Shown piece by piece: positions 43,890-52,622 of a stretch of 53,786 nucleotides of DNA. The position numbers were made by a program, and so were the translations under genes. The stretch's first letter is position 1, and every line of letters begins with the position of its first letter. Below the pieces are notes generated by a model. That model made no database searches. It was not told the DNA's origin and worked only from the letters and a program-made list of their open reading frames with translations. Source of the DNA: CAZNYN01 sp964422205 (GTDB lineage: Bacteria; Synergistota; Synergistia; Synergistales; Synergistaceae); NCBI GenBank assembly GCA_964422205.1, contig CAYRAI010000012.1, positions 1 to 53,786 on the forward strand, given 5' to 3'.

Positions 43890-44306
43890 TTATTCCGGGA
43901 TTTTAAAATCTTTTCCGCAGTGCGGGCAGAGAAGATCCTCATCATCCTCGTACATAGCAGGTTCGAAATAGAAATCTTTGCCGCAGTGAGGACATGTTAC
44001 TGAAGCATATTCTTCTTCATCAAACTCTTCATAGTCATCATCGTCTTCGTCATCATCGTCAGAGCAGCAGTCACAGTCATCCATGAATTCTTCCAACTCA
44101 TCCTCGATGCTGCATACATCCTCATCGAGCTGCTCCAGGTAATCGTTCAGCTCCTGATGCACTTCTTCGTGTTCCTCAAGTGCCTCTGCTAAGGAGTCCA
44201 TAGCGTCTACCAGTGCTGCATAAAACTTCTTTTTCTCCGGCGTATCTGTAAGATTCTGCCCGTCGATAAGACCCTTCAAATATGCTATTTTCTCACGTGC
44301 ACTCAT
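43890..44306 (-). CDS. CD1247-like acidic zinc-ribbon protein
   Basis: This 138-aa protein has three parts: a helical N-terminal domain (EKIAYLKGLIDGQ, similar to the CD1247 N-terminal domain family), a very acidic middle of mostly Asp and Glu (about residues 70-100), and two CPHCGKDF motifs forming a zinc ribbon. Function is unknown. I chose the ATG at 44306 with GGAGGGG 5 nt upstream. It lies between efp and asp23. Confidence 0.85.
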   Translation of the reverse strand: MSAREKIAYLKGLIDGQNLTDTPEKKKFYAALVDAMDSLAEALEEHEEVHQELNDYLEQLDEDVCSIEDELEEFMDDCDCCSDDDDEDDDDYEEFDEEEYASVTCPHCGKDFYFEPAMYEDDEDLLCPHCGKDFKIPE

Positions 44307-44353
44307 AAGAACCCCTCCAGTCAATTGTTTTCCGCGAAAGCAGGTGCGGAATG

Positions 44354-44926
44354 TTACTTTTTAGCTCTTTCCAGATACTCTCCTGTTCTTGTATCAACGA
44401 TAATCATTTCCTCGTTTTCAACAAAGAAAGGAACTGTAACTACAAGACCTGTTTCGGTTGTTGCAGGTTTTCCGCCGCCAGAGGCCGTGTCGCCTTTAAA
44501 TCCAGGAGGTGTGTCGACTATTTTCATAGTGACAGAGTTAGGAAGCTCTATGCCCATTACTCTGCCATCGTACATATCGAAACTCACCTCAAGGTCGTCT
44601 ACAAGGTATTTTATGGCATCGCCCAAAACATCTGATGAAAGATAGACCTGATCGTATGATTCCATATCCATGAAGATGTAGTCATCTCCGTCTTTATACT
44701 GGTACTGAGCAGGCTTCTCATCAAAGACTATTCTTTCAAAACGTTCACCTGATTTAAAAGACTGTTCTACTCCCGAACCGGTTTCAAGATTACGCAGCTT
44801 TCCTCTAACTATGGCACCGCCGCGTCCCATCTTGTGGTGAGAGCATTCGAGGATAATCCACATGCCGCCCTCCCACTTAATCTTTAAACCCGGACGAAAA
44901 TCACTTGTGTCTACTACCTGTCCCAT
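44354..44926 (-). CDS. efp: Elongation factor P
   Basis: EF-P rescues ribosomes stalled at polyproline. The 190-aa protein has the KOW domain, the OB domains and the family ending VDTRTGEYLERAKK. I chose the ATG at 44926 with GGGAGG 9 nt upstream. The tip loop reads HHKMGRGGA (K32, M33, R35), so the tip carries Arg rather than Lys and the usual Pro is Met. That differs from the Lys-tip form modified by EpmA and resembles Arg-tip EF-P modified by EarP, though the rest is closer to the Lys type. Its modification, if any, is unknown. Confidence 0.95.
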   Translation of the reverse strand: MGQVVDTSDFRPGLKIKWEGGMWIILECSHHKMGRGGAIVRGKLRNLETGSGVEQSFKSGERFERIVFDEKPAQYQYKDGDDYIFMDMESYDQVYLSSDVLGDAIKYLVDDLEVSFDMYDGRVMGIELPNSVTMKIVDTPPGFKGDTASGGGKPATTETGLVVTVPFFVENEEMIIVDTRTGEYLERAKK

Positions 44927-44997
44927 ATAAAAAATCCTCCCTGTAACATTGTGGATATCCACTACCCACTAAATTCGATTCACAAATATGCTACATA

Positions 44998-45027
44998 ATC
45001 ATAACATAAAATCGTACTATTTGTCTT
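44998..45027 (-). promoter_or_regulatory. Possible efp promoter
   Basis: On the minus strand, AAGACA (45027-45022) and TATGAT (45003-44998) are 18 bp apart, 70 bases upstream of the efp ATG. The -35 lies in the 3' end of the last pilus gene. The match at -10 is good. Confidence 0.4.
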
Positions 45028-45586
45028 TATTAAACATTTTATTCACAGCATAAAGCGGAACGAGAGATACCGCTCCGCTGTACTTATCTGTTAAAACAAC
45101 ATATTCCCTCACTGTCACACGAACAAAATCGTTATTTTCACTGTCGGCACATTCAGTCCTGACAAAAAAATGCCTGGCTTTACAGACACGGCCTGAATAC
45201 ATTACCTCATGGTCATTTATAGCGACACCGCCGTATTCTGTAATAAGCCCTATGTCGGAAGATTTTGCTCCGGCATATATTATGTGGGCCTTAATTTTAT
45301 CTCCTATCTCGCTTGGAAGATTTTCTCCTACATTTGTAACAGTTTCAAAATTTTCGTAATCAGTATTTTTATCAGGCGATATGACATTAAGAAGAACATT
45401 CTCGCATATTGCCTCAAGCTGAGAAGAAGTGTTCACTTTTTTTACTGTCTTTGCGGTAAATAATTTTGATTCGGCTGTCTTCTGTGAGAGCAATAGAAGG
45501 GAAGAACAGGTCATAGAGACAATGAACAAAATTACCAATCCGCTTATAAGGATGAAGCCTCTTGAATATTTTCTGCCGAAATACAA
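45017..45586 (-). CDS. PilX-like pilus assembly protein
   Basis: This 189-aa protein has a short positive N terminus (MYFGRKYSRG) followed by a hydrophobic helix (residues 11-33) and a polar mixed alpha/beta domain. That resembles PilX-type minor pilins, including the Gly before FILIS, but it lacks the Glu at position 5. The start is TTG with GGAGG 8 nt upstream. It overlaps the upstream pilW-like gene by 43 bp and is the last gene of the pilus operon before efp. Confidence 0.7.
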   Translation of the reverse strand: MYFGRKYSRGFILISGLVILFIVSMTCSSLLLLSQKTAESKLFTAKTVKKVNTSSQLEAICENVLLNVISPDKNTDYENFETVTNVGENLPSEIGDKIKAHIIYAGAKSSDIGLITEYGGVAINDHEVMYSGRVCKARHFFVRTECADSENNDFVRVTVREYVVLTDKYSGAVSLVPLYAVNKMFNKDK

Positions 45587-46503
45587 TTTGAAAGCCTCCA
45601 GCCAACTTTGCGGGCATATCTTCGGTAAGGGCTTTTTTTAGCCTGCCATCTGCTAACTATGTTTTGTGGGCAGTTTTCTATCCACATTATAGGTTTTTCA
45701 TCGCTATATTGCTTTATTCCTCTTGCCAATACATATATGTTTAATATCTTTGTTGTGCTATCAAAGTCAAAAGATATATCTTCTATACCATCAACTCGCG
45801 GCTGTATTCCGCTTATTCTGTAGTCATCGGTATATAATATTCCACTGTATGAGTAAGCTCTGATGGCGCGAAAATATATCAGTTCATCCCCTTCACTTAT
45901 GGAATAGCGCGTTTTTTCCGCATATTCGGCCTGCAATACTTTCATGCTTCTATCTTTATCCCTGACGACAAGAGGCATGGAAGGAGGAAAGCTTCTTGCA
46001 AACATAACTACATTTTTGACGTATTTCGGAGGGCCGCTGCTCTTCTCCATAATGCGTTCCTCATCTTCCGAGCGGGAGAGCTTTATTATCTTTTTTGAAC
46101 TTCCGTAATCATAACTGCCAATGACCCTTATGCCGGACGGAACGCCGTAGGCTATTCTCAATTCGCCGTTCTCGGTGCCGGAGAGAGACGAGCTTATCTT
46201 TATCGGGCCATCCCAGCAAAAAGGCTCGTAGATTGAATTCATAAACAATTTTTTATATATTTTCTTGTCCAGAGGCATGGATATGCCGCAGTAAAAAACA
46301 GGATCCCTAAGCAGAGCCAAAGCCATAGATATTTTGTTTTCCGCATATCTGCGGTCATAATATGAGACAACCGTCTCCGATGCCTGCCTGAGTGATGTCA
46401 GTGCAGGAGGCATAATCATAAGCATTATCGCAAAAGCGCATAATACATTTACAAGTGCTGACGCTTTATGAGCCGGTTTTTGGCCAGAATATAACGACAT
46501 CAT
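45544..46503 (-). CDS. PilW-like minor prepilin
   Basis: This 319-aa protein starts with a Lys/His-rich leader followed by a hydrophobic helix (SALVNVLCAFAIMLMIMPPA) as in type IV prepilins, but without the Glu at position 5. The large C-terminal domain (residues 60-319) resembles PilW-type globular parts and I cannot assign it further. GAGGA lies upstream of the first ATG. It overlaps the 110-aa prepilin gene by 38 bp. A role in pilus initiation as a tip minor pilin is inferred. Confidence 0.7.
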   Translation of the reverse strand: MMSLYSGQKPAHKASALVNVLCAFAIMLMIMPPALTSLRQASETVVSYYDRRYAENKISMALALLRDPVFYCGISMPLDKKIYKKLFMNSIYEPFCWDGPIKISSSLSGTENGELRIAYGVPSGIRVIGSYDYGSSKKIIKLSRSEDEERIMEKSSGPPKYVKNVVMFARSFPPSMPLVVRDKDRSMKVLQAEYAEKTRYSISEGDELIYFRAIRAYSYSGILYTDDYRISGIQPRVDGIEDISFDFDSTTKILNIYVLARGIKQYSDEKPIMWIENCPQNIVSRWQAKKSPYRRYARKVGWRLSNCISAENIQEASSL

Positions 46504-46798
46504 CGTTTTTCCTCATACTGCCCTCTGTCACATGTATTTCTACTACGCAACTGTTTTTAAGAGCGTCTGCCGACTTTATTCTAAAGCCGCTCTTTTTCTC
46601 CAGATCGTTGATTTTAGTTCCAGATAATAGAAGAGAAATGACTTCCTCTTTAATATATTCTCTGCGGAGGCTCATGTCTGCCCTTTCCAACAGATTGTTT
46701 CCTGCTGAAAGAGAAGAAGAAACAAGAAGATTTATTATCAGCACAAAAAATACTAATACCAGGCTCTCTGTGAGCAAAAACCCTCTGTGTTCAGACAT
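46466..46798 (-). CDS. Small type IV prepilin-like protein
   Basis: This 110-aa protein has a classic class III prepilin signal, HRG^FLLTE, with Glu at position 5 and a hydrophobic helix after it. The leader is only six residues long. The mature protein is short, so it is likely a minor pilin (PilV/GspI-like). It starts 3 bases past pilT and has no clear ribosome binding site, so translation may be coupled. Confidence 0.8.
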   Translation of the reverse strand: MSEHRGFLLTESLVLVFFVLIINLLVSSSLSAGNNLLERADMSLRREYIKEEVISLLLSGTKINDLEKKSGFRIKSADALKNSCVVEIHVTEGSMRKNDDVVIFWPKTGS

Positions 46799-46801
46799 TT
46801 T

Positions 46802-47878
46802 TTACGAAAGATATCGTTCTATATCTTTTGAGTCATAGGCATAAGCCAGAGCAGTCTGTCGTGAAATGAGCCCTTCCTTGTACATTCTAGCCAAATCCTG
46901 ATCCATAGTGTGCATTCCAAGAGCGGAGCCTGTCTGCAGAGTGTTTTTTATCTGAGCGGTCTTGCCTTCTCTGATGTGATTTCGCACGGCGTTGTTGGCT
47001 ATAAGAAATTCCGTTGCAACCATTCGCCCCGCCATAGTTTTAAGAGGCACAAGCTGCTGAGATAAAATTCCTATCAAAATTGACGATAGCTGTATTCTTA
47101 TTTGCTGCTGCTGAAAAGGAGGAAAGACATCAATTATTCTGTCCACACTTTGAGGAGCGTCCGGCGTATGCAGTGTTGCAAGCACCAAATGCCCCGTTTC
47201 AGCTGCTGTTACCGCTGCCGCAATAGTTTCAAGGTCTCTCAGTTCGCCTATAAGAATAACGTCGGGGTCCTGTCTCATCGCGCGTCTCAGAGCCTCTGAG
47301 AAACTCTTTGTATCGCTTCCGACCTCTCTTTGGTGAATAAGTGCCTGAGCCGAGTCATATACATATTCAATAGGGTCTTCTATCGTAATAATATGAACAG
47401 GGCGTGTCATATTTATCTCCTGAACAACAGCGGCAAGAGTGGTAGACTTGCCTGAACCGGTAGGGCCAGTGACAATGAATAGACCATTGAACCTGTTGGC
47501 CATATCCTTCACGCCAGCGGGGAGACAGAGTTGCTTTATTGTCCTTATATTAGGAGTAATTATGCGCAGAGCGAGAGTTGGGTTTCCCCGTTCAAGCGAA
47601 AAGTTAGCGCGGAAACGCTGATTGCCGTCTGTTCCATAATTAATTGTAAAACTAAAATCATATTCGTGCTCTTTTAAGAAAATTTCCTTTTGATCTGCAT
47701 TCAAGAGCATGTCAATGATTTTATTCATATCATTTTTATCCAGGATTTCAGAGTCAAGCCGTCTTGTCAGAGTTCCGTTGATTCTGATGGCCGGACGTGA
47801 GCCTACACCTATATGTATGTCGCTTGCGGAGCTTTTTATGCCGTCAATCAGAATGTCCTGAAAAATAAAATTGCTCAT
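46802..47878 (-). CDS. pilT: Type IV pilus retraction ATPase PilT
   Basis: PilT is the hexameric cytosolic ATPase that retracts the pilus. The 358-aa protein has Walker A GPTGSGKSTT, the Asp-box region DPIEYV, Walker B ILIGELRD, the HLVLATLHT His-box and a C-terminal helical bundle. I chose the ATG at 47878 with AGGAGG 6 nt upstream. It is 10 nt after pilB. Confidence 0.95.
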   Translation of the reverse strand: MSNFIFQDILIDGIKSSASDIHIGVGSRPAIRINGTLTRRLDSEILDKNDMNKIIDMLLNADQKEIFLKEHEYDFSFTINYGTDGNQRFRANFSLERGNPTLALRIITPNIRTIKQLCLPAGVKDMANRFNGLFIVTGPTGSGKSTTLAAVVQEINMTRPVHIITIEDPIEYVYDSAQALIHQREVGSDTKSFSEALRRAMRQDPDVILIGELRDLETIAAAVTAAETGHLVLATLHTPDAPQSVDRIIDVFPPFQQQQIRIQLSSILIGILSQQLVPLKTMAGRMVATEFLIANNAVRNHIREGKTAQIKNTLQTGSALGMHTMDQDLARMYKEGLISRQTALAYAYDSKDIERYLS

Positions 47879-47888
47879 CACAATCCTC

Positions 47889-49595
47889 CTAGTCAATCAT
47901 TGTGCTGCAAAGCATTTCCTCTATGCTCGTCACCCCTGCCAAAACCTTTCTGACTGCCGACTCCCTTAATGTGACCATGCCGCTTTTTCTAGCATAACTG
48001 CGTATCTCGTGGTCCGGAGCCGCGTCGTTTATCATATCCCGAAGAACCGAATCCATCATCATAAGTTCGGCTATAACAGTTCTGCCCGAATAGCCGGTAA
48101 AGCGGCATGCCGCGCATCCGCACGGAGCATATACTTTGGTGTGCGGTTCTATCCCTGCCTCTTTAGCGACACTTTCCGGTACTTCTATCTCTTTTTTGCA
48201 GTTGGGACACAGCTTGCGAACGAGTCTTTGAGCAATAACGCCTCTGATTGACGAAGCAAGGAGGAAATTTGGAATTCCCATATCCACAAGCCTGTTTATT
48301 GCAGTGGGAGCATCGTTGGTGTGCAGGGTACTGAGCACCAAATGTCCAGTCAGAGCAACACGCACAGCCAAATGTGCCGTCTCTGTGTCCCTTATCTCTC
48401 CGACCATAAGCTTGTCTGGATCCTGTCTGAGAATGGAACGAAGCGTGCTTCCGAACGTCAGACCTATCTTCTCGTTTATCTGTACCTGAGTTATTCCCGG
48501 CAGAGTAAATTCAACAGGATCTTCTATTGTAATGATATTTACACCAGGATTATTAATAATTTCAAGAAGAGAGTAAAGTGTCGTAGATTTTCCGCTTCCA
48601 GTAGGGCCTGTTACAAGGAATATGCCATGTGACGCTGTTATCGCCTTGTTAATAGTGCTGATCTGGTCTGGATCAAAACCCAGCTTATCTATACCCACAT
48701 TTTCATTATTTTGATCCAGCAGGCGGAGGACAGCCTTCTCGCCGAACATCGAAGGCAGAGTGGAAACACGCAAATCTATGCGTTTATCCCCCACTTTGAT
48801 GAGTATTCTGCCGTCCTGAGGACGTCTTTTTTCAGCAATATCCATACCGGCAAGAATTTTAATTCTGGCTATCAGAGGCAGCTGGAGGTTTGTGGGGACT
48901 TCAAAACTGTTGAAAAGAGTTCCGTCAATACGAAGCCGCACTCTTGTGCTTGTCTCAGACGGTTCTATATGTATGTCAGATGCTTTTTCGCGGACACCCT
49001 GCTCAAGAATATTATTTACGAGCCTGACAACTGGAGCGTCGTCAGTGCTTATGGCGGAGACATCCTGAGCGGAGGAGGTTATTGTTACAATATCTCCTCC
49101 GAGAGAATTCTCGTGCTTCAATATATCGGCCATAGCTTCGTGAACGCTGGTCTGAACTTTGTAGTAACTGGAAAGGGCTTTGTTTATGTCTGATGCCGTG
49201 GCAACCATAATGCTGATATCTCTGTTTGTCAGCATCCTTATTTCATCAACAGCGAGTGCATCCATAGGATCAGACATAGCAACTGTTATTTTTTGCTTGC
49301 CTTCAATTGAGACGGGAACAACATTAAGGCGAAGAGCAACATTCTCCGGTATTAAAGCAAGAGCAGCCTGAGATGGGCGGGTCTGCACCAGCGAAACAAA
49401 AGGCAGCTCCAACTGCTCACAAAGAGCTTCAGCTAAGTGCAGCTCTGTAAGATAGCCGTTCTTTATTAAAACTTCTCCCAACCGCATCTGAGAAACCTTC
49501 TGTTCTCCGAGAGCGGCCTCTAAATTCATCTTAGTTATTGCACCGGCATTTACCAAAAGCTCGCCTAGACGCATTACTTTTATAGATTTAGCCAT
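47889..49595 (-). CDS. pilB: Type IV pilus extension ATPase PilB
   Basis: PilB powers pilus polymerisation. The 568-aa protein has an MshEN-type N-terminal domain (residues 5-150, usual cyclic-di-GMP site), then the ATPase with Walker A GPTGSGKSTTLYSLL, the Asp box EDPVEF, Walker B LMVGEIRD and the His box. A zinc site (CPNC and CGCAAC near residue 455-500) follows. I chose the ATG at 49595 with AGGGGG 9 nt upstream. It precedes pilT. Confidence 0.94.
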   Translation of the reverse strand: MAKSIKVMRLGELLVNAGAITKMNLEAALGEQKVSQMRLGEVLIKNGYLTELHLAEALCEQLELPFVSLVQTRPSQAALALIPENVALRLNVVPVSIEGKQKITVAMSDPMDALAVDEIRMLTNRDISIMVATASDINKALSSYYKVQTSVHEAMADILKHENSLGGDIVTITSSAQDVSAISTDDAPVVRLVNNILEQGVREKASDIHIEPSETSTRVRLRIDGTLFNSFEVPTNLQLPLIARIKILAGMDIAEKRRPQDGRILIKVGDKRIDLRVSTLPSMFGEKAVLRLLDQNNENVGIDKLGFDPDQISTINKAITASHGIFLVTGPTGSGKSTTLYSLLEIINNPGVNIITIEDPVEFTLPGITQVQINEKIGLTFGSTLRSILRQDPDKLMVGEIRDTETAHLAVRVALTGHLVLSTLHTNDAPTAINRLVDMGIPNFLLASSIRGVIAQRLVRKLCPNCKKEIEVPESVAKEAGIEPHTKVYAPCGCAACRFTGYSGRTVIAELMMMDSVLRDMINDAAPDHEIRSYARKSGMVTLRESAVRKVLAGVTSIEEMLCSTMID

Positions 49596-49636
49596 CGGAC
49601 ACATCCCCCTATCGGTATGTTAGAAAATCTCAAGCT

Positions 49637-51496
49637 CTATTGCGAAAGACTCTTCACCGGCATTTTATAAACTTCTGCGGCACTGGTGGGAACATCCAGA
49701 ATGTATGGAACTACGATAAAAGCCAGCTCGGATTTTATATGCTTGTCGTTTCTTGTCTTGAAGAGCTCTCCTATAATAGGAATATAGCTGATTATAGGAA
49801 CTCTTACTATGCCCTTCGTCTTTGACTCCTGATAGAGTCCGCCTATTACAAAAAGCTCTCCGTTTCTGACTCTTATCTGAGTGTCAATTTCACGTTTTGT
49901 TGTCTCCGGCACTTCAGATACGCCGCTTTTCCTAAAATCTACAATCTCCCCCGTTGATATTTTAAGCTTAAGTGATACAAAGCCGTCTCTTCCTATTGTA
50001 GGAGTAATATCAAGAGTGGGCCCTGTCTCCTGCTCCGTAAATTCCGGGTTGCCGCTTTTGTCCAGTCCTGACTGATAGAGATAATTATGAGTCAGCTTTA
50101 TGGAGGCTTTTTGACCGTCAAGAGCAACGACGGAAGGGTTTGCTAATATCTTTCCCTTATTGTCCGACTCCATCGCGCGCAGTCCGGCATCAAGCATCTT
50201 CATTGACGAATTAACGATATTGACTGGTATAGTGGACTCTGTAGTGCCAACTATTGGCAGAGTTCCCGGAGTGCTGGATGACGACGGATTGACATTAGGG
50301 GTAATCAATCCATTGCCATAAGTGTACTCACTTGAAAGTCCCGATGCCCCATAGCTGAAAATCCAGCCTCTGTATACGGAGGAAATCATAGTCTCTATTT
50401 CCTGTTTTGCATTATCGTTTATTTCAATAAGGCGAGCCTGAAGCATTACCTGCTTTCCGGGGTGGTCTATCCTGTTCATCAATGCCTCTATCTCTATGTG
50501 CTGCTCAGGCGTTGCCGTTACATAGAGAGTGCGAAGTCTTTCGTCCGCCACCGGAGCTTTTGCCAAAGGGACAACACCCATTATAATCGCGGGCAGTTTT
50601 GACATCTCTCCATAAGCGACCTTATATTCTCTTGTCTGATTCCTGCCCAGAGTTTTGCCTATACTGTCGGAAGTTCCCACGACGAGTGTCTTTCCCATAA
50701 GGGCATAAGTGAGGTCGTTCATTCTGAGCATATATGCGAATACCTCACTAAACTTCGCATTTTTAAATGAAAAAGTCATAGTATTATCCGGCACAGAAGG
50801 ATCTATTATCAAATTAAGATTTCTTAAATTTGCCAAAAGACGCAGAACATCTTTGACGGATACATCTCTCAATTCGAGAGTAACGGGTGTGTACATTCCC
50901 AGAGGATCTCCCGGCTGCATTACGCGCGGCGCAGGCGCCTTGGGCGGTACAATTCCGCTATCTGCCTGAAGCTGAAGCGTTATGACATCGGAACCTGACA
51001 TGCCGCTTACAGTTTTTATGTTAAGAGGTTTTTCAGCGGTAATGCACATTTTTATGCCGCCCACATCCGTAGACGTTACTTCTATCCTCTGAAAGAGCGG
51101 AAAATCATACTTCTGACCCCAATTATCGCTCTTCTTTCTGTCAATTTTTAGTATATCCCATCCGTACTCATCCCACCATGCCTGCTTATCCGTATTTCTT
51201 GGGAATCTGATATCGGGCCACTCAAGGACAAGGGCATACTTGAGGTCTGAGACAGCGTAAGGAAGGGTCAGTTTTGTGCCTCGGAATTCGACAATCATAG
51301 TGTCGCTGCCTATTTGCCTTACCTTAAGCCCCTCTATTATTGACACAGTGTCCTTTGAGGTGATTTTAACGGCCTCTGTGGTAACAGCATAGGAGTTATG
51401 CGGGCTTAAAAGAGCAAAAAAAGCGGCAATAAACACAAAAACAGCCACGCGCAAGACAGAAGCTAAAACTCTGTGCGATAATTTTTCATTAACCAT
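49637..51496 (-). CDS. pilQ: Type IV pilus secretin PilQ
   Basis: This 619-aa outer-membrane secretin forms the pilus gate. It has an N-terminal signal peptide (hydrophobic residues 12-35, ending SYA), an AMIN-like region (about 40-180), the STN-type fold (210-270), an N1-type domain and the secretin core from about 400 (ILANPSVVALDGQKASI, VPIISYIPIIGELF). It shows the organism has an outer membrane. ATG with AAGGGG upstream. It overlaps the pilP-like gene by 34 bp. Confidence 0.93.
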   Translation of the reverse strand: MVNEKLSHRVLASVLRVAVFVFIAAFFALLSPHNSYAVTTEAVKITSKDTVSIIEGLKVRQIGSDTMIVEFRGTKLTLPYAVSDLKYALVLEWPDIRFPRNTDKQAWWDEYGWDILKIDRKKSDNWGQKYDFPLFQRIEVTSTDVGGIKMCITAEKPLNIKTVSGMSGSDVITLQLQADSGIVPPKAPAPRVMQPGDPLGMYTPVTLELRDVSVKDVLRLLANLRNLNLIIDPSVPDNTMTFSFKNAKFSEVFAYMLRMNDLTYALMGKTLVVGTSDSIGKTLGRNQTREYKVAYGEMSKLPAIIMGVVPLAKAPVADERLRTLYVTATPEQHIEIEALMNRIDHPGKQVMLQARLIEINDNAKQEIETMISSVYRGWIFSYGASGLSSEYTYGNGLITPNVNPSSSSTPGTLPIVGTTESTIPVNIVNSSMKMLDAGLRAMESDNKGKILANPSVVALDGQKASIKLTHNYLYQSGLDKSGNPEFTEQETGPTLDITPTIGRDGFVSLKLKISTGEIVDFRKSGVSEVPETTKREIDTQIRVRNGELFVIGGLYQESKTKGIVRVPIISYIPIIGELFKTRNDKHIKSELAFIVVPYILDVPTSAAEVYKMPVKSLSQ

Positions 51497-52056
51497 GTCC
51501 AGTTTACCCCTTTAGAATCAATTCCTGTAACTTTTCCTCTTCCGTTTCCGAAAACGGATCCGACTCTCATTATCTGACCAGGTACTTCTCCATCTATATC
51601 CAAAGTGACGGCCCTTCCGTTCTCCATTATGACTAAAGCCTTTATAGAGATAGAAGGAGGCATATCCGGGACAGCCATTTCCGCCGAAGAAATGGCTTGA
51701 AGCGGGGCTAAAGGTGATTTGCCCACAGCTGCGGCAAGAGCTAAAAGCTGCTTAGAGTCCCTGCTGTACTTGATATAGTTATCCATTTTTGTGTTAATTT
51801 CCTCCGCCTTGCCTCTGACTTCTTCTCCGGGCCCAGCGGGCGAGTTTGACATTTCAATATCGCCTAAGCCGACTGAAGATTTATTAAGGGTGATATAATT
51901 CCACATGCTGAAAATTGATGCCGATATAAAAAAAAGCGCTGAGATAGCGAAGATTACAAGCTTCTTCCTCTCTTCGCGAGATATTGGCATTGTAAATAAA
52001 GGTTTGCCTGATGAAGAGGGTTTTAGCTTATGAAGCAAATCATAAAAGGAACTCAT
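51463..52056 (-). CDS. PilP-like pilus assembly protein without lipid signal
   Basis: This 197-aa protein sits where PilP is expected. It has a cytosolic N terminus, one membrane helix (about residues 32-50) and a periplasmic tail ending in a strand-rich segment (SVFGNGRGKVTGID) of the kind PilP has. It lacks the lipoprotein Cys of proteobacterial PilP, so it would be a bitopic membrane protein. It overlaps the pilO stop by 4 bp and pilQ by 34 bp. Assignment rests mostly on position. Confidence 0.72.
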   Translation of the reverse strand: MSSFYDLLHKLKPSSSGKPLFTMPISREERKKLVIFAISALFFISASIFSMWNYITLNKSSVGLGDIEMSNSPAGPGEEVRGKAEEINTKMDNYIKYSRDSKQLLALAAAVGKSPLAPLQAISSAEMAVPDMPPSISIKALVIMENGRAVTLDIDGEVPGQIMRVGSVFGNGRGKVTGIDSKGVNWTWLMKNYRTEF

Positions 52057-52622
52057 TTTGAGACATCCCCCTCCACTTTAGCCGCTTCACTGTTTTTCTG
52101 CGAAGATTCTTTCTGCTTGACTGCAGATGCCACAGTAAACGAATATGAAGTTTTGCCGTCGTCTTCTGCCAGAAGAGTCAGCTCTGTTATCTTATGCATT
52201 TTTCCGCTGCCCCTCAGCACTCCAAGCAGGTTCAATACTATGAAATAGTCATCACTGCCCGATATATTAAAACATACTGAACCCTCAAAATCAGAAGTTT
52301 TGACAACGTGGGCATCCTTGATACCGGATTCCGCAAGCAGCTCTAGAAGATAGGCATAAACCTTAGTAGGAGATTCCGCTTCTTCTATAGCCAAATTTGT
52401 ATTGAGTCTGACATTGGATTTGTAATATGCCATAGCTTCTGACTTTCGCGCCAAACTTGTCTGTAGAGCGGAGTTTTCGATACGTTTCGCTGCGGTCTCT
52501 GATTCAGCTGCGGAAATGTGTCTAAGAATTATTATCTCCGAAAAAACAATCAGCAAAACAGCCAAGAGCAAGATAAGTGCGGCGTTTTTATTGTTGGTAC
52601 CGTAATTGAATTTAATATCCAT
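52053..52622 (-). CDS. pilO: PilO-like alignment protein
   Basis: This 189-aa membrane protein has an N-terminal helix (residues 14-36), a coiled-coil-like stretch and a ferredoxin-like periplasmic fold, with a Gln/Lys-rich tail. These match PilO, which pairs with PilN to link PilM and PilP in the alignment complex. I chose the ATG at 52622, sharing a base with the pilN stop (TGATG). Confidence 0.85.
   Translation of the reverse strand: MDIKFNYGTNNKNAALILLLAVLLIVFSEIIILRHISAAESETAAKRIENSALQTSLARKSEAMAYYKSNVRLNTNLAIEEAESPTKVYAYLLELLAESGIKDAHVVKTSDFEGSVCFNISGSDDYFIVLNLLGVLRGSGKMHKITELTLLAEDDGKTSYSFTVASAVKQKESSQKNSEAAKVEGDVSK

Noticed and set aside
43975..44115. Low-complexity repeat (GAT/GAA-type)
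   Set aside because: It is the acidic coding stretch of the CD1247-like gene, not an independent repeat.
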